From positions 1-8,784 of the forward strand of contig JAAYZZ010000192.1 of assembly GCA_012514595.1 (NCBI GenBank): 8,784 nucleotides of DNA, in the 5' to 3' direction. Below are positions 1-6,868 of the stretch, piece after piece. This DNA comes from Elusimicrobiota bacterium. GTDB taxonomy: Bacteria; Omnitrophota; Gorgyraeia; Zapsychrales; Fredricksoniimonadaceae. Under the pieces are notes generated by a model. The model was not told the DNA's origin. It did not search any database and was given only the letters and a program-made list of their open reading frames with translations. The translations under genes and the position numbers were made by a program. The number at the start of each line of letters is the position of its first letter. Positions within the stretch are counted from its first letter, which is position 1.

Positions 1-415
1 AAAGCGCGGTGCCGCCCTCATACAAAGAGGCGTTGGAGACATCCATGCCGGTGAGCGTACAGATCATACTCTGGAACTCAAAAAGGGCCTGCAGGGTCCC
101 CTGAGAGCATTCGGGTTGATAGGGTGTATAGGCGGTGTAGAACTCTCCCCGCGAGATCAAAGCCTGGCAGGCGGCCGGGACATAGTGATCATAATATCCC
201 CCGCCGATAAAAGGGATCGGCTCATTGGTGTTGCGAAGGGCCAGCCTCTTGAGCCTTTCCATGACCTCGAATTCCGAAAGGCCTTGCGGAAGGTCGAAAG
301 ACCTGGGCGCCTGGGACGGACGAATATCACCAAAGAGCTCATCGATCGACGCGACGCCGATCACCTTGAGCATCTGGGCAACATCATCCTCTGTATTGGG
401 AATGTAGGGGTTCAC
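1..415 (-). CDS. gcvPA: Glycine dehydrogenase (decarboxylating) subunit 1, N-terminal part (cut by window edge)
   Basis: This is the first 138 codons of the N-terminal half of a split P-protein. Together with subunit 2 it decarboxylates glycine and passes the aminomethyl group to the lipoyl arm of GcvH. The translation begins MNPYIPNTEDDVAQML, typical of the GcvPA N-terminus. It then carries GGGYYDHYVP (about residues 71-80), YTPYQPECSQGTLQALFEFQ (96-115) and DVSNASLYEGG (125-135), all hallmarks of the family. The start is GTG at 415, preceded by GACGGAG with only about 3 nt of spacing; an in-frame TTG lies 18 nt upstream. The PLP lysine is in the other subunit, so gcvPB is expected just beyond position 1. 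The gene follows gcvH in the same direction, but a strong terminator hairpin lies between them. Identification is firm; only the start is slightly uncertain. Confidence 0.95.
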   Translation of the reverse strand, partial: MNPYIPNTEDDVAQMLKVIGVASIDELFGDIRPSQAPRSFDLPQGLSEFEVMERLKRLALRNTNEPIPFIGGGYYDHYVPAACQALISRGEFYTAYTPYQPECSQGTLQALFEFQSMICTLTGMDVSNASLYEGGTAL

Positions 416-430
416 AGGCTCCGTCTTTCT

Positions 431-464
431 CAAAAATGAAAAAGGCCGGGGGAACCCGGCCTTT
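431..464 (-). terminator. Intrinsic terminator between gcvH and gcvPA
   Basis: Read on the minus strand, the arm AAAGGCCGGG pairs perfectly with CCCGGCCTTT over 10 bp around a TTCC loop (455-464 with 441-450). It is followed at once by TTTTTC and then ATTTTTG. This is a textbook rho-independent terminator lying 11 nt after the gcvH stop. On the plus strand the hairpin is followed by only a short T run, so it should act mainly on minus-strand transcription. It ends about 15 nt before the gcvPA start codon, which leaves no room for a separate promoter between them. Confidence 0.85.
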
Positions 465-475
465 CAAAGAGGCGT

Positions 476-892
476 TTATTCCTCGGAGTCTTCTCCGCCG
501 TCGTTGCGGTCCAGACTCTCCAGATAATTGCGATATTCATCCGCGGTCAAAAGGTTCGAGGTCTCATCCGCATCCGAGATCTCGATCTTCACCAGCCAGC
601 CCTTGTCATAGGCGCGACGGTTGATGAGGGCCGGATCCTCGAGGACATCGTCATTGGTCTCGATGATGCGCCCCGACATGGGCGCGAAGATGTCACTGGC
701 GGACTTCACCGACTCGACCGAGAGAAGCTGCTCGAACTGCTCGACCTCTTTTCCGGCGTCCGGCATCTCGATGAAGGTGATATCTCCCAGAGCGGACTGG
801 GCATAATCGGTGATCCCGACGGTCCCGACATTGTCCTCGATGTTGATCCACTCATGCTCTTTGGTGTAAAGATAATGATCGACGATATCCAT
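476..892 (-). CDS. gcvH: Glycine cleavage system H protein
   Basis: This is the lipoyl carrier protein that shuttles the aminomethyl intermediate between the P, T and L proteins. The 138-residue product begins with DHYLYTKEHEWI (residues 5-16), the standard GcvH opening. Next come VGTVGITDYAQSALGDI (22-38) and the lipoylation motif LSVESVKSASD, with the modified lysine at K63. Then FAPMSGRI leads to a region ending in the usual NDDVLEDPALIN and GWLVKI segments. The protein is slightly long for the family (usually about 125-130) because of a very acidic tail, DRNDGGEDSEE. The ATG at 892 has a good ribosome binding site, AGGGAG, 7 nt upstream. It lies 17 nt after gcvT and is followed by an intrinsic terminator before gcvPA. 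Confidence 0.97.
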   Translation of the reverse strand: MDIVDHYLYTKEHEWINIEDNVGTVGITDYAQSALGDITFIEMPDAGKEVEQFEQLLSVESVKSASDIFAPMSGRIIETNDDVLEDPALINRRAYDKGWLVKIEISDADETSNLLTADEYRNYLESLDRNDGGEDSEE

Positions 893-909
893 AAGAGAAC
901 TCCCTGATC

Positions 910-1995
910 CTAATTTTTAAGCGATCCTTCTTTGTAGAACGGCCGCGTGACGATGCGGGCGGGCTGTCTGAATTTTTCATCCCCAAATATAATGACTTTG
1001 TCAGTACTCGTAAATGTTTTTTTTACAAATCCCAACCCGATCCCGAAGCCCAGGGCCGGAGAGAAGGTGCCGCTGGTGATCTCTCCCACCTCAGATCCTT
1101 CGGGGGAATAAAGCCTCTGTCCCTGACGAGGGGCCCGGCGAGAATCCGAGAGAACGCAGACCGTCTGCAAGGGAACGGGCCGGGTCAGAAGCGCCTGTTT
1201 CCCGATGAAATCTTTCCCCTGGTCCACGAACATCCTAAGCCCTGCGTCAAAAGGCGAGATCTCCTCCGACAGCTCGTGCCCGTACAGCGGATAACACACC
1301 TCGATCCGCAGGACATCGCGCACGCCCAACCCCGTCGGGCGGACCCTCGCGTCTAAAAGAAGCTGGTCCCAGACCCTCTCGGCCTTGTCCCAGGGATAAT
1401 AGATCTCAAAGCCCAACTCGCCGGTGTAACCCGTGCGGCTGATGACGACTTTTTCTCCCAAAAGATCAAACTCTCCGAAGGTGTAATAAGAAAGACCCTG
1501 AATTCCCGGAACAAGCGCGGAAAGGACCTCGCGCGAGAGGGGGCCCTGGACATCCAGCTTGGCCGTTCCTACGCTGATATCCGTGAACGTGACGTCCGGC
1601 CCTAAATGCCTTTCAAAATGCTCGCGGTCTTTCGTGATGTTCGCGGCGTTCACCACGACCATCCATTTGCGGGGCGTGATGCAGTAAACGATCAGATCAT
1701 CGATCGTCCCCCCCTGGTCATTAAGCGCCATCCCGTAACGGCAGGTGCCGGGGGTCATGTCGAGGACCTTCTGGGTGACGATCCGGTCGAGCGCTGCGCG
1801 GGCCCCTTCCCCCTCGATGAGGAATTCGCCCATGTGGGAACAATCAAAAATGGAACAGCCCTGACGGTTGGCCTCATGCTCCTTGAGGATGCCCTCGAAC
1901 TGGACCGGCATCTCCCACCCGGCAAAAGGCACCATCTTCGCGCCTAGCGCGCGCTGTTTGTCATAGAGCGATGTCCGCAGAAGTCCTGTACTCAT
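910..1995 (-). CDS. gcvT: Glycine cleavage system T protein (aminomethyltransferase)
   Basis: GcvT releases ammonia from aminomethylated GcvH and transfers the one-carbon unit to tetrahydrofolate, giving 5,10-methylene-THF. The 361-residue product matches the usual length of about 360-370. It opens with TSLYDKQRALGAKMVPFAGW (8-27). It holds GGTIDDL (95-101), which contains the folate-site aspartate region, and SRTGYTGELGFEIY (186-199). GLGVRDVLRIE (222-232) is followed by PLYGHEL, the conserved segment near the active site. The reading frame is open far upstream (to 2262), but that extension only shadows the preceding gene. The ATG at 1995 gives the family N-terminus and forms a TGATG overlap with the upstream stop codon, implying translational coupling. 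Identification is firm. Confidence 0.96.
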   Translation of the reverse strand: MSTGLLRTSLYDKQRALGAKMVPFAGWEMPVQFEGILKEHEANRQGCSIFDCSHMGEFLIEGEGARAALDRIVTQKVLDMTPGTCRYGMALNDQGGTIDDLIVYCITPRKWMVVVNAANITKDREHFERHLGPDVTFTDISVGTAKLDVQGPLSREVLSALVPGIQGLSYYTFGEFDLLGEKVVISRTGYTGELGFEIYYPWDKAERVWDQLLLDARVRPTGLGVRDVLRIEVCYPLYGHELSEEISPFDAGLRMFVDQGKDFIGKQALLTRPVPLQTVCVLSDSRRAPRQGQRLYSPEGSEVGEITSGTFSPALGFGIGLGFVKKTFTSTDKVIIFGDEKFRQPARIVTRPFYKEGSLKN

Positions 1996-4900
1996 CAGGC
2001 CACCTCCACGTCGATACGGGCCACTTGCCCCTCCCGGACATCTCCGGCATAAGGAGAAGGGATCGTCCCGCCGGGGACCACAACATCCTTGCGGGAACGG
2101 ACATACCGCAGACGGATCGACACAGGACGCGCGGCGTGAGGCCCAAAGGTGTCCCTCCGGGACTTGTTGTGATAGACCACCAGGGTCTTGCCCATGAAAT
2201 GGAACGCGTAACTGTCCGCCGGGATCAGGGCCTTCCTCTCTTCCCCGTCCCTCTCGTACCAAAGAATGGTCTCGGCCTTCCGGGTGAACAGCTCGCCCTT
2301 CAAGACCGGGTCCAGAACAAGCTCCAGGCGTCCGGCATGATCAATCCGGAAGGGACGCAGCCCTGCGTTCATGAACATCCAGATGTGGATCCACTCCGCC
2401 GTGCTTCCCGAGAGACGGGCCACGAATCCCTGCCCGTGAAGCGCACGATCGCGATGCGCGCTGGAGGCGATAAAGGAAGAATTCTCGAGGATGCTGCGGC
2501 CGTAGACCTCCGGGTCCATGAAGGCCACGCAGGCCTTCTGAAGGTCCCGGTAGAACTCCTGATGCAGTCCCCGACGAAGAAGCTCGAGAAGATACTTGTA
2601 TTCCATATGGAGCCAGATCGATTCGTTCTCCAGCCACCCGCGCGGGAAGATCCTGGTCCGGCCGATCTCCTCGCTCTCGCTCAGGATGCTCGCGTTCACC
2701 TTGTACATCCCCAGGGCCTTATCAAAGAGCGCGCTCGAACGGACCTTGTGATGCAGGCGCGCGGCCTCTTCCGTGTCCTTCTCGCTGCGGAGCGCGTGCA
2801 CAAACCCTTCAAGGAACAAAGGAAGGTCGTGACGCTCGAACTCGAGGGGGCGCACCGGGACCTCTTCCTTCCCCTCGTCCGACGCGTTCAAGTATTCATA
2901 TTTAGTGACCCGATGATAGAAATACGTCGGGAAAAGCCCGTCTTTCCGGCGGGACTTCTGAACCGCCTGATCACAGCGCTGGACCACCTGCTCCAGGAAG
3001 ATCCGGATATCCTTGACCGCGACCGCCTCCTCTTCGCCCTGGATCCCGGCACGCACGCGCGCCCGATAGGCCTCCTTGAGATCGTTGGTCTTTTTCCAGA
3101 GATCATGGGCGCCGGACCCCGTCGCCATGACCGCCGACAACCCGAAAAGGAACGAGGCCAGTTCGGCATACACCTCGACGGTATCGGTCTCTTCAACGGC
3201 CAGCTGCCCCAACGCGTCCAGGACAAAAGAGGAGAACCTCTTGAGCTCGAAGGTCTCAGAGATCGACGAGCCGATAAGCCCCGGAAGACCGTTCAAGGAG
3301 TCGTACCAGTTCGGCTTGTTGGCCTCCATCTCGATCCCCACCCCGCTCGGATCAAAGGTCGCGGCCTTGTTGGCGATGAGGCAGAGGAGCTTGACCAGAA
3401 GGGTCGCTTGATAGACCTCTCCCTGGCCTCCCCGGACCCGGAGTTTTTTGCTGGCGTCCTTCTCTTCAGGCCCCTCGTGAAGGGAATGATACTGCCGCAC
3501 CCCCCGCCCCGTGAGGATATACCGTTTGTCGCGCGGGAGGACATAGACATGGTTGTGATAAAAGGTGAACGCCTTTCTCTCGAGAAGGATCCCTCTGAGA
3601 TCTTCGGGATGTAGGGCCAGATAGCTCTCGACAAGATCAAGGTTATAGGCCCAGTGATCGGTCCAGAACCCCTCTCCATGCTGGGCGGTCTCATGTTTCT
3701 GGCAACCCGCAAGGACATGACCCAGAAATTCACGGGCAGAACATTTCAATTTGATGCCGTTGGCCAGGATGAACTGGAAGAGATCGCCAGGCATGAACCC
3801 CTTCATAAGAAAGCCCCGGAGGATCTCCTGCCCATCCCCCTTGACGTATCGGGTCAGGACCTTATCGATCCGCTCCACATCCTCAGCAACGAACATCATG
3901 CCACAGACAACAAGAGGGTTGTATCCATCCGCCTGCACCAAACTCAAGAAGTTCACCACCGCACTTTCTTTGAGGTCCGGATTGAACCAGACATCGTTGC
4001 GCCGGTTCTGATTGACGTCCCGGTAATTCCCGTTGCCCTGAGAAAGAAATGTCGGGGCGATCCGGAACTGATTGTAGTCGCGTTCCAAGTCCCCGTGCTT
4101 GCGGCTGTAGACATTGAACACGGCCGGACCCTCGGCGGTCCGAAGGCTGACCGGGAGCCCTCCCCGAAGGACATTGTCCAGGAAGGTCTGACCGCAGTAG
4201 GCATCAAACTCCGACGAGGAACTCTTGGTGAGCGACAGCGCCTTGATCCCCTCGATCAGGGTCCTGTTCCTTGCCCTTTTCTTGTCAATATATCCAGAAG
4301 TTGTCATCTTTCGGATCGTGGCCTGCAACTCCGCGACGCTGTGAACGAATCCGATCACGGAAACGATCGACTTCTCGGCCCCGGACTTTAAAGAAAAGGC
4401 GCCGGACATCATGGCGCAGGGCGTGCGGTTATCGGTCTGCTGAACCTCGGGGACAGAAAATCTCTTCTGCGCGAGAAAGGCTTCGGGGATCCTGAGGTCC
4501 AGGGCCTGACCGAACACGGCCCCGACATCGACCACAGGATCAAAAAGTTTTCCGGGACGACTGTTCGGATCAAAGGCAAAATAGAAATTCCCCTCCTCAA
4601 TATGCTTGACCTGCGGAACATCCGCAGCCTCGACCTCCAGCTGGAAATACGGGGCCTTCTTGTCAAGATTGCGGACCTTGTACCAGGCCTCGATGGTCCG
4701 GCACATGTGCTTCATGACCCACTCGTTCTGGCCATAGGGCATGATCACCGGAAGCCCGTCGATCATCTCAACACTCAACGCCTTTCTGGAAAGATTGCGG
4801 ATCCTGACCTGACGCACCAAGGCCGCAAAAGGCTCCTCGGGAACCGTGAAATAGGTCACCTCGACCGCGATCCCCAAGGTCTTGTTCGTTTCCTCGATCG

Positions 4901-5255
4901 TGAGCTCATGCGAGGAGATCTTCATGGTCTGCTCGAGACGGAACGTCGTGACCCCCGCACTCTGGAAAGGCTCGTAGAACACGGTCTTTCCTTCGCGCGA
5001 AACCTTGAGAAAGGTGCGGAACCCGTGCGTCGGGGTGAGGCGATAGGCCTTGTTCGCAGGCTGGAACTCCATGATGGCCTTGTCCTTGGACTCGATCCCG
5101 AAGGAGGCAATGGCCTGTCCGCGGTTGACGTAGAACGCCCACATCGGAATGCCCCACTCTCCCGCGATCCCGGGGAAGAAATTGGCAAAAGGCTTTGCCT
5201 GATTATAATCAGCCACAACGAATGTCCCGTTCCCGTCCAGATAAGCTCTCTTCAT
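1995..5255 (-). CDS. Large GH94-like protein (cellobiose/chitobiose phosphorylase-related)
   Basis: The product is about 1086 residues with no signal peptide or membrane segment, so it is probably cytoplasmic. The N-terminal half (about 1-330) looks like a beta-sandwich region. The second half resembles the alpha/alpha barrel of inverting glycoside phosphorylases of family GH94. I recognise three motifs. NYRDVNQNRR (410-419) is like the GH94 RDxxQD segment. NWYDSLNGLPG (649-659) is like DWNDxxN, which carries the general-acid aspartate in GH94, here D652. LSGSTAEW (948-955) is like the phosphate-site SG(S/T)AxW near the C-terminus and is followed by GLRPFRID. The protein is longer than ordinary cellobiose phosphorylases (about 800). 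The second Asp of RDxxQD is Asn (N417) here. ATG at 5255 has GAGG 5 nt upstream; GTG at 5258 is the alternative start. It follows the deacetylase by about 20 nt and overlaps gcvT by one base. The family call is from motif memory; the substrate is unknown, and a non-phosphorolytic role is possible. Confidence 0.65.
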   Translation of the reverse strand: MKRAYLDGNGTFVVADYNQAKPFANFFPGIAGEWGIPMWAFYVNRGQAIASFGIESKDKAIMEFQPANKAYRLTPTHGFRTFLKVSREGKTVFYEPFQSAGVTTFRLEQTMKISSHELTIEETNKTLGIAVEVTYFTVPEEPFAALVRQVRIRNLSRKALSVEMIDGLPVIMPYGQNEWVMKHMCRTIEAWYKVRNLDKKAPYFQLEVEAADVPQVKHIEEGNFYFAFDPNSRPGKLFDPVVDVGAVFGQALDLRIPEAFLAQKRFSVPEVQQTDNRTPCAMMSGAFSLKSGAEKSIVSVIGFVHSVAELQATIRKMTTSGYIDKKRARNRTLIEGIKALSLTKSSSSEFDAYCGQTFLDNVLRGGLPVSLRTAEGPAVFNVYSRKHGDLERDYNQFRIAPTFLSQGNGNYRDVNQNRRNDVWFNPDLKESAVVNFLSLVQADGYNPLVVCGMMFVAEDVERIDKVLTRYVKGDGQEILRGFLMKGFMPGDLFQFILANGIKLKCSAREFLGHVLAGCQKHETAQHGEGFWTDHWAYNLDLVESYLALHPEDLRGILLERKAFTFYHNHVYVLPRDKRYILTGRGVRQYHSLHEGPEEKDASKKLRVRGGQGEVYQATLLVKLLCLIANKAATFDPSGVGIEMEANKPNWYDSLNGLPGLIGSSISETFELKRFSSFVLDALGQLAVEETDTVEVYAELASFLFGLSAVMATGSGAHDLWKKTNDLKEAYRARVRAGIQGEEEAVAVKDIRIFLEQVVQRCDQAVQKSRRKDGLFPTYFYHRVTKYEYLNASDEGKEEVPVRPLEFERHDLPLFLEGFVHALRSEKDTEEAARLHHKVRSSALFDKALGMYKVNASILSESEEIGRTRIFPRGWLENESIWLHMEYKYLLELLRRGLHQEFYRDLQKACVAFMDPEVYGRSILENSSFIASSAHRDRALHGQGFVARLSGSTAEWIHIWMFMNAGLRPFRIDHAGRLELVLDPVLKGELFTRKAETILWYERDGEERKALIPADSYAFHFMGKTLVVYHNKSRRDTFGPHAARPVSIRLRYVRSRKDVVVPGGTIPSPYAGDVREGQVARIDVEVA

Positions 5256-5276
5256 CACGCCCTCATTGTTGTTGGA

Positions 5277-6068
5277 TCAATACGGATTCTTTGTCGTCCG
5301 AAAGAAATTATAAAAACCCGAAAGCTTGGCCCACAGGACAGGCCCCCTGTCCTTCTCATTGACCCTGACCCTGCGCAGCTCGAACGGATCGCGGTTCAGC
5401 CGATGATGGCCCCGGTTGGTCGTGAAGGCCAAACGATAACCGGCCTCACGGACCATCTCCCCGGCATCCGGCGTGAATCCTCCGACGGGATAGGCCAGAT
5501 ACTTGACGGGGCGAGCCAGTTTCTCTTCCAGGATCCTTCGGCTTTCCACGATCTCTTGACGCCGCGCCTCGGGGGTCAATTCCGGAAGGTACGGCTCCGT
5601 CAACAGATGGCTCCCGATCGTCATACCGGCCCGGGCCATCTCCTCAAGCTGCGGCCAACTCATGCGCGGCGGGTCGATATCGAGACGCCCCACCTTGGCC
5701 GCGGGGATGAAAAAGGCAGCAGAAAATCCATGTTCACGCAAGACGGGGAAGGCCTCGGTGTAATTATTAAGGATCCCGTCGTCAAAGGTGATGACCACAC
5801 TCCGGCAGCACAGATTCTTTCGGTCGTCGACGGCCCGGGCGTAGTCATCCATCGAGAGAACGCGGTACCCCCAGACCTTGAGGGCATTCATCTGTGCGCG
5901 GAATCGTTCGGGGCTGACGGTGTTCGCCCTGTCTTTCTCAACGGCAGGATATCCGATACGGTGATACATGAAGACCGGGACCACATAAAAGGCCCGGTAA
6001 AAAGAGACCGCGCCGATAATGATGATCGCGGCCGAAAGTCCAACTAGCCATGCCTTCCTTCGTGCCAT
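5277..6068 (-). CDS. Membrane-anchored polysaccharide deacetylase (NodB domain)
   Basis: The 263-residue protein probably removes acetyl groups from an extracytoplasmic polysaccharide or peptidoglycan sugar. A basic start (MARRK) and a hydrophobic stretch at about 8-26 form a signal anchor that places the catalytic domain outside the cytoplasmic membrane. VPVFMYHRIG (30-39) is the usual lead-in of this subgroup. NodB motif 1 is TFDDG (94-98), with catalytic and metal aspartates D96 and D97. Motif 2 is SHLLTEP (153-159): H154 is kept, but the second zinc histidine of the usual HxxxH is Glu (E158). Motif 3 is LAYPVGG (191-197), and LRRVRV (231-236) lies near the C-terminus. ATG at 6068 has GAGAGGG about 10 nt upstream. 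It sits 28 nt after yqeY and about 20 nt before the GH94-like gene, so it is co-transcribed with them. The fold is secure; activity is less certain because of E158. Confidence 0.88.
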   Translation of the reverse strand: MARRKAWLVGLSAAIIIIGAVSFYRAFYVVPVFMYHRIGYPAVEKDRANTVSPERFRAQMNALKVWGYRVLSMDDYARAVDDRKNLCCRSVVITFDDGILNNYTEAFPVLREHGFSAAFFIPAAKVGRLDIDPPRMSWPQLEEMARAGMTIGSHLLTEPYLPELTPEARRQEIVESRRILEEKLARPVKYLAYPVGGFTPDAGEMVREAGYRLAFTTNRGHHRLNRDPFELRRVRVNEKDRGPVLWAKLSGFYNFFRTTKNPY

Positions 6069-6096
6069 GAAGGATGGTCCCTCTCTTTCCAGAACA

Positions 6097-6546
6097 TTAA
6101 AGAGCGCTCAGTTTCTCCCGAACGATATCGCTGACAAGCTTACCGTCCGCTCGACCCGCGACCTTGTCGCGCGCGAGCTTCATCACATTCCCCATATCCT
6201 TGATCGAGGCCGCTCCGCTCTCCACAACCGCCTGGGCGACCAGCTCCCTGACCTCCTCGACGGACATCTCCTGCGGAAGATAGGCTTTCATGATCTCGAC
6301 CTCTCCCCGCTCCTTGGCCGCGAGGTCTGTCCGCCCGCCCTTCTCAAACTGCTCGATCGAATCCTGACGCTGCTTGATCTGCTTTTTAATGACGGCCTGG
6401 ACCCCGGCATCGTCCAGCGTCTCCAGGCGCTGATCCACCTTGACCTGTTTGATCATGGCCCGGAGATAACTCAGCGCCCCGGAACGCACCGTATCCTTGG
6501 CCTTCATGGCCTGAATATAATCCTGATCGACCCTCTTTTCGAGCAT
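6097..6546 (-). CDS. yqeY: GatB/YqeY domain protein
   Basis: This is a small, mostly helical cytoplasmic protein related to the C-terminal tRNA-interacting domain of GatB. The family is widespread and its precise cellular role is poorly defined. The 149-residue product is the normal length. It has RSGALSYLRAMIKQ (21-34), the conserved helix KQRQDSIEQFEKGGRTDLA (58-76), and EVEIMKAYLPQ (82-92). DMGNVMK (117-123) precedes the closing GRADGKLVSDIV (131-142). ATG at 6546 has a near-ideal ribosome binding site, AAGGAGAC, at 6551-6558, which overlaps the stop codon of the upstream DUF167 gene. The two are therefore almost certainly one transcript with coupled translation. It is not the amidotransferase subunit itself, because the catalytic cradle domain of GatB is absent. 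Confidence 0.94.
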   Translation of the reverse strand: MLEKRVDQDYIQAMKAKDTVRSGALSYLRAMIKQVKVDQRLETLDDAGVQAVIKKQIKQRQDSIEQFEKGGRTDLAAKERGEVEIMKAYLPQEMSVEEVRELVAQAVVESGAASIKDMGNVMKLARDKVAGRADGKLVSDIVREKLSAL

Positions 6547-6550
6547 ATCC

Positions 6551-6558
6551 GTCTCCTT
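6551..6558 (-). promoter_or_regulatory. Ribosome binding site of yqeY overlapping the DUF167 stop
   Basis: The minus strand reads TAAGGAGACGGATATG: the last two bases of the DUF167 stop codon form the start of the AAGGAGAC Shine-Dalgarno sequence, 4 nt before the yqeY ATG. Ribosomes ending on DUF167 would finish directly over the yqeY initiation site. Confidence 0.75.
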
Positions 6559-6778
6559 AAATGTCCCCTATCTTAATGAGTTTGGTCCGCGATTTCAATC
6601 CCTTTATGATCTCAATCCTCGACGGCCGGACGGAGAAATGTTCGGCGAGAAGGTCCCGCAGGGCCTCGTTCGCCCGGCCATCCAGAGCCGGGGCCCGGAC
6701 ATAAGCCTTCATCTGCCCCTGATCCTCAACGACCTCGCATTTTCTTGCGCCGGGAATGACCTTAATTGATAGGAGCAT
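6557..6778 (-). CDS. DUF167 / YggU family protein
   Basis: This is a small conserved protein of 73 residues with no established biochemical role. SIKVIPGARK (4-13), VRAPALDGRANEAL (27-40) and IIKGLKSRTK (57-66) are the three conserved blocks of the DUF167 family. Members are usually 70-100 residues, so this is at the short end but complete. The ATG at 6778 matches the family N-terminus. A longer reading from TTG at 6808 would place its first ten codons inside the terminator hairpin of the preceding gene, so I reject it. Oddly, the chosen ATG has no Shine-Dalgarno sequence: the bases before it are the T-rich tail of that terminator. The gene heads the run leading to yqeY and the deacetylase. 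Confidence 0.88.
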   Translation of the reverse strand: MLLSIKVIPGARKCEVVEDQGQMKAYVRAPALDGRANEALRDLLAEHFSVRPSRIEIIKGLKSRTKLIKIGDI

Positions 6779-6780
6779 GA

Positions 6781-6815
6781 TAAAAGAAAAAAGCGAAGTT
6801 GTTGCCAACTCCGCT
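6781..6815 (-). terminator. Intrinsic terminator after the coiled-coil gene
   Basis: On the minus strand, AGCGGAGTTG (6815-6806) pairs with CAACTTCGCT (6801-6792) over 10 bp with one G-U pair, around a GCAA tetraloop, and is followed by TTTTTCTTTTA. It begins 27 nt after the TAA of the coiled-coil gene. It ends only about 2 nt before the ATG of the DUF167 gene, so termination and the next gene's start are almost superimposed. Confidence 0.87.
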
Positions 6816-6839
6816 CTTTTGTTGCGAATGAAAATCCCC

Positions 6840-6868
6840 TTATTACGGATTCACGAACTTGACGTCAA
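6840..6868 (-). promoter_or_regulatory. Possible weak promoter inside the end of the coiled-coil gene
   Basis: The minus strand shows TTGACG (6868-6863), a 17 bp spacer, and TAATAA (6845-6840). The -35 matches 5 of 6 consensus bases, but the -10 matches only 3 of 6 and coincides with the double stop codon TAATAA. If real, its transcript would start about 6833, pass through the terminator hairpin and could serve DUF167 and yqeY. It is listed because no better start site was seen for this run. Confidence 0.2.

Noticed and set aside
1996..2100. Glycine riboswitch upstream of gcvT
   Set aside because: The bases upstream of gcvT are coding sequence of the preceding gene, with no room for a leader. 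I saw no riboswitch-like leader elsewhere in the window.
1996..2262. N-terminal extension of gcvT by 89 codons
   Set aside because: The extension is Gly/Arg/Pro-rich shadow sequence of the upstream gene. The ATG at 1995 yields the exact family N-terminus and the TGATG coupling.
1971..3614. Plus-strand open frame of 547 codons
   Set aside because: It lies antisense to the GH94-like gene and has no family motifs; the opposite frame carries recognisable domains. Long antisense frames are common where GC-rich codons are used.
5259..5276. Mini-frame ATG AGG GCG TGA just before the GH94-like gene
   Set aside because: Four codons ending on the next start region could suggest coupling, but its ATGAGGG is more simply the ribosome binding site of the real start.
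4602..6047. Plus-strand open frame of 481 codons
   Set aside because: It runs antisense across two well-supported genes and their junction, and its translation is rich in Arg, His, Pro and Leu without a recognisable domain.
6779..6808. Ten-codon N-terminal extension of the DUF167 protein from TTG
   Set aside because: It lies within the terminator stem and T tail, and the family begins at the inner ATG.
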